From Gentiana macrophylla (taxonomy: Eukaryota; Streptophyta; Magnoliopsida; Gentianales; Gentianaceae): a stretch of DNA of 64,000 bases. The position numbers were made by a program, and so were the translations under genes. This document shows, in pieces, positions 60,064 to 64,000 of the stretch. Each line of letters opens with the position of its first letter. Positions within the stretch are counted from its first letter, which is position 1. The stretch lies in the NCBI GenBank assembly GCA_026214975.1, contig JAOBSW010000887.1:21073-85072 (forward strand), in the 5' to 3' direction. The notes under the pieces are model-generated. The model saw only the letters and a list, made by a program, of their open reading frames with translations, was not told the origin of the DNA and ran no database searches.

Positions 60064-62924
60064 ATCTCCCACTTGCGAAAGCATGTGATTAATTGTTTTA
60101 GAGCACACCCTATTATTTAAAATACAACAAACTACATCTCACTTGCTCTCAAAGCAATGGAGACTCATCCGTATTCTAGTACCCACTAAGCATGTCATAA
60201 CCATTTGATTCAAAGTACACTCCGGTATGCCGTCGTAGGATAGGTCGGTGGCTCGGGAGCACTATATCTAAATGTCATGGGTCTTAATGATTAGTCGGGT
60301 TGTCGGCTCGAGGGCGATCCGTAGAATCGAAAGCGTTACGGTCCATCTAATCATGTAGTGCTGAGTAAACTTGAGCCGAGATCGACTTAACGACCATCCT
60401 CAATCGACTTAAAGTCAAAATCGGTGTATCACACATATCCAAGTTCACACATGAATATGTCCGCATATTGTTCCTCGTTCTCTTCAAGATACTAAAGGAC
60501 ATACTAAACTTGCTTTGTTAACCGCCGAATCTAAGATTCGATCAAAGTTGACGTTCAATAACGACCATCTCTTACTAGAAGAGAATCTATCCCATTTCTC
60601 TTGATCCGAAGATTTAGAGAGTCATTCACGAGGCATAGGGTAGAACTTCCTCGTTGAATGTTGCATACGGATGCATCATCTTAACCAATAAGATGGATGG
60701 GAAACCGGTGGTGATTCTAATGAATTCGACCGAGTCAAACTCTTAAGAATGTTGTCCAAATCTACATTGCGAGAGAATTGTGGTATTGTCGGATTACGAC
60801 TTGGATAACACACCCGTGTTGATTCCATTTAGTGCGGTGTTATCCTTCACAAACACTAATATATATTTATATATTCACTCTCTTGTACTAAAATTGATAT
60901 CCGATCTACAAAGACTTATCAATTTTACGGTCAAATCCACATATTGTAGAAATATATGACTTCCAATGACCGAGAGGTTTGCTTTTTATCCACAAAGGAC
61001 ATAAGCCTTGGCGGTCATCACATCTTAAGTTCATAAGTCAATACCATACTGTTTGAATGAATCGGACTCCGTTTGTTTGGCAAGAAAGTCTCGGGGAATC
61101 ACCCTATTTTACGCTTTTGAGCGAAATCATGCAATACCGAACTCATTCTACTCTTTTCCATGTAGATCAATTACTCCCCTTTGGGCTGAGGCGCTCGGTG
61201 GTTCTACAAGAGCATGAGCAGGGTGGAGTACCGAACTCCATTCACGGGGTTATGGCTATTAAACCAACCTCTATTATCGAGAATCTATCTGCTCACAAAA
61301 GAGCCATGGGTCATCAATCGATCCTCGGACTATAAAGTCCGCCGAACCCGTAATGGGTAATGGATAAACCATACTCACTTACATTGCGGGTGGATCGAAA
61401 TTACGATCTAGTTTAGTAGTATTTAGTGTTATCACCAACAACCGATGTTGGATGTGGTGCGATTTTAATCGGTTAGTAACTACCTTGAGTAAGCGTATTC
61501 AAGGTTCAAGGTTTTCTTTGTTCATGAACTCTATCGAGAAAGGATGCAACGAGTATATTTGTCACTTCCGATTTCAAGAATCCTATATATAACCTTTATA
61601 CTCAATAGGTTAAAAGATATATCACGAATTGGTCATTGACGAGCGTCTGCGTGAAATTCCAGTCTTACCTTCAAGCACCGTGTGCTAAATGCTTATATTT
61701 ACGGAAGTGGGGTGAACCGAATCACACCTTATCCGTAAGTTCCAAAGCATATTCTAGGTAGACTTATCGGTCTTACATTTCAATGTAAACCGTTATTTAG
61801 CTTCAATATCTTTATTGAGTTAAGCGTTATATTGTAGTACATCTAAAAAAATATATATATAAGGCAATTTCACGGTTTCTCACTTGGTGAAAGCATTTCA
61901 CTATGAAGCGGGCCGAGCATCAATCCACAGGACTATGTGATGGCCCATTTACGAGTATAGAATACTATATCTCTGTTGAAAGCAGAGAAACCTCAAAATA
62001 TTTTGGATAAACTTACCGGAGTGTTTGAATAGTTATCGAGACAAGAAGTCACTACTCGGAAGCTCCTACTAGCTCGTATCTTTCATCGGACCCGAAGGTC
62101 GTCATGAACAAGCTATGTTACTTCTTTATTTCCATTATCCTTTCCCGATTGAAAGGAAACTTAGTCATCGAACCTTTGAGACAATATAAGCAAAGCGGGA
62201 GAAAGGAATCACCACTGAGCAGTCTTGAGTCTTGTCTTTTAGGGACTATGCACTAACTATGGAATATGAAGAAGCGTTTATCTAAATATAGAAACCAATT
62301 GCTTTTAATAGTTCTTAAGATGTGTTTTATATACATATTTGGTGATTCTAAGTGGTTTTGACTTTATCAAACAAAGTCGAGTCTTGGATTAAATCTACAA
62401 ATGGTATATTCACTTTACATCGACAAACAAATTATCGAATAGAAGGTAAATCCTTTCGTTCAACGAATCTTAAACATAAAATAAATTTTCCGCGATATCC
62501 AAGGATTAAATCCGAGATTCATTTCCTTATATCACTCCCATTATTCTAGCTAAAATTAAGCGCCCGTTGTTTACTCTTTTAATCGTTAAATGCCTTGCTA
62601 CCTTGTTCTTCCAAAGAACTTAGCTCGAGAAAATCGCCAAGGATTCATAGGTTGGTGATCCAAAATCAACATCCTTATCCTATGATTTTGATTAATTAAT
62701 TTTAGTTCGAGGCTTAAAAATTTTCTCAGTTTAGGTGACAAACACTTTTAGACATATTCTCCCATTCTTGACTTTCCGTGAATGGAAGCGAGTCTTGAAC
62801 CCGGTTCGTTTGAGTAGACACTACTCTTGAACCGTGGGATGTCTCTTTGAGTGTTACTCGTAGGGATTTCTCGGATTTTCTAATATACCAGAAAAAACAA
62901 ATAATCATAACATTAAAGCTCCCA

Positions 62925-63221
62925 CTAGTTTATCGGTTCCAAATACCGTCTAACGAGCAATGCTTTATTTTTTTTTATGATTTTCGATTTTTCGATTAGA
63001 AAATCTTTTAGTATATAGTTCAATGTTTCGGAAAAACAACAAATCATATAACTCCCACTAGTTCGCCGATTCCAAATATCGTCTAACTAGCAACATTTCA
63101 TGACTTTCGGTTTTCAATTAGAACGGTTCGTGTGTAGTCGATTACACTTTTCTAATGTTCTAGTAAAACAACAAATCATAAAGCTCGGCTAGTTCATCGA
63201 TTCCAAATATCGTCCAACTAG
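62925..63221. repeat. Three hairpin-like repeat units in copy C
   Basis: Units 62925-62957, 63058-63090 and 63189-63221, each 33 nt with CTAGTT...AACTAG-type ends around TCCAAAT. Same units as 10498-10847. Spacing is about 132 bp here versus 88-140 bp in copy B. Confidence 0.75.
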
Positions 63222-64000
63222 TAATACTTCATGATTTTCGATTTTCAATTAGAAAATTACTTGTGTAATTACTACACACTCAAAATTCACTAGAAGAATT
63301 TTAAAGTCGAAATCACCTAAGTTTGTCTCTGCTTGACACGAGTGACACTAGTGACATACACATATGTCACTCGATTTTTTAAAAGGCTTAAGAGAAAATA
63401 TCTCTTCGAAAAATAATTGCATTATCGATTAACTAGTTCAGCGTCTAGTTACTTTCAGCTTTTAACGAAATCAATACTAGTCAATTATAAATTTTAAGCA
63501 ATTTAGTAAGGGATATAATCTTTGTAAATAAAATGACATATATTAATTCAAGTTTAACACTACTATATTATTTTATTTTAGGAATTTAAACTATAAGTAA
63601 GTCTACTCTGCCATTCCAATGTTTTAACCTCGCATCTCGGTGCCGCCGTAGGGTAGGTCAAAGAGGCAGCGGTTAAATCGAGACAATCTCGTCAATGAAT
63701 AACTTGTGAGAATCAAACATCCACAGTCGAACATCCACTTTATTCATTGACTACCTTCCTTTTTAGCCTAGATATTACCAAAAATATCCTTTATGAGTGT
63801 GACCTACTATATCGGATCTCTTGAGTGCGCCCGAGTGTGCCGTCGTAGGATCGTCGGTGACCCGGCAGTACCGAAATCCTATCCTTTGGAGACCAAGCCA
63901 TGAATGTTGATAGGGGTGAACACCATCCGTAGGGGGCGAAATCAAAGCGCGTGCGGCGTCACCGCTCTCTCACTTACTTGTATACATAGTAGAGGCCGTG

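Larger units (their letters stand above)
58258..64000 (-). mobile_element. Non-autonomous LTR element, copy C (3' part)
   Basis: Same family as copies A and B but clearly more diverged: 3' LTR 58258-60063, then internal sequence collinear with 7603-11650 of copy B to the window end. Shared landmarks are the purine tract at 60064-60075, AAATGCT.ATATTTACGGAAG with the GTGGGGTGAACCGAAT block (61688-61722 versus 9283-9320), the hairpin units (62925-63221) and GAGTGTGACCTACTATATCG (63795). No gag-pol. Inserted into the chromovirus gag, so younger than it. Confidence 0.85.

Overview
This is nuclear DNA of a flowering plant, most likely a eudicot. It is AT-rich and shows GT-AG introns, Athila-type and Tekay-type Ty3/gypsy elements, tRNA-iMet-primed LTR elements, TRIMs, mariner-type and hAT MITEs, a Mutator-like element (MULE), a SINE, and a broken copy of a plant nuclear gene (TFIIIC-like WD40 protein). 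The species cannot be named from the sequence. No rRNA gene, real tRNA gene or CRISPR array was seen. The density of nested transposons suggests heterochromatin or gene-poor intergenic space.

Layout. 1-2146: 3' end of a non-autonomous LTR element (copy A, plus strand). 2147-5755: LTR-like debris holding an internally deleted mariner element, itself split by a triple-LTR TRIM. 5756-14971: complete copy B of the same non-autonomous family (minus strand, AGGGG target duplication, iMet primer site, no gag-pol). 14977-20800: debris with a Copia RT scrap, a TA microsatellite, a gag/coat-protein scrap of pararetrovirus-like type, direct repeats and an inverted repeat. 20790-27065: disrupted intron-containing TFIIIC-subunit-like gene with MITE and TRIM insertions in its introns. 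27297-37870: a 10.6-kb MULE bounded by a perfect 9-bp duplication, carrying a decayed transposase, a 2.1-kb 47-bp minisatellite, a small spliced acidic gene, a triplicated MITE-bearing segment and a WRKY-like fragment. 38573-49439: a complete Athila-type element (AGAGC duplication, tRNA-Asp-type primer site, nearly intact pol) with an hAT MITE in its 5' LTR. 49551-51515: MITE, AT-rich DNA and a SINE. 51954-58257: minus-strand Tekay-type chromovirus, broken by frameshifts. 58258-64000: copy C of the non-autonomous family, inserted in the chromovirus gag and running off the window.

How it fits together: almost everything is transposon biology. The TFIIIC-like locus is the only host-type gene with recognisable exons. 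The small acidic gene inside the MULE is the best candidate for an undescribed gene. Many reading frames are broken by small clustered indels rather than by ordinary substitutions, so some disruption may be base-calling or assembly error. That should be settled before age or inactivity is inferred.
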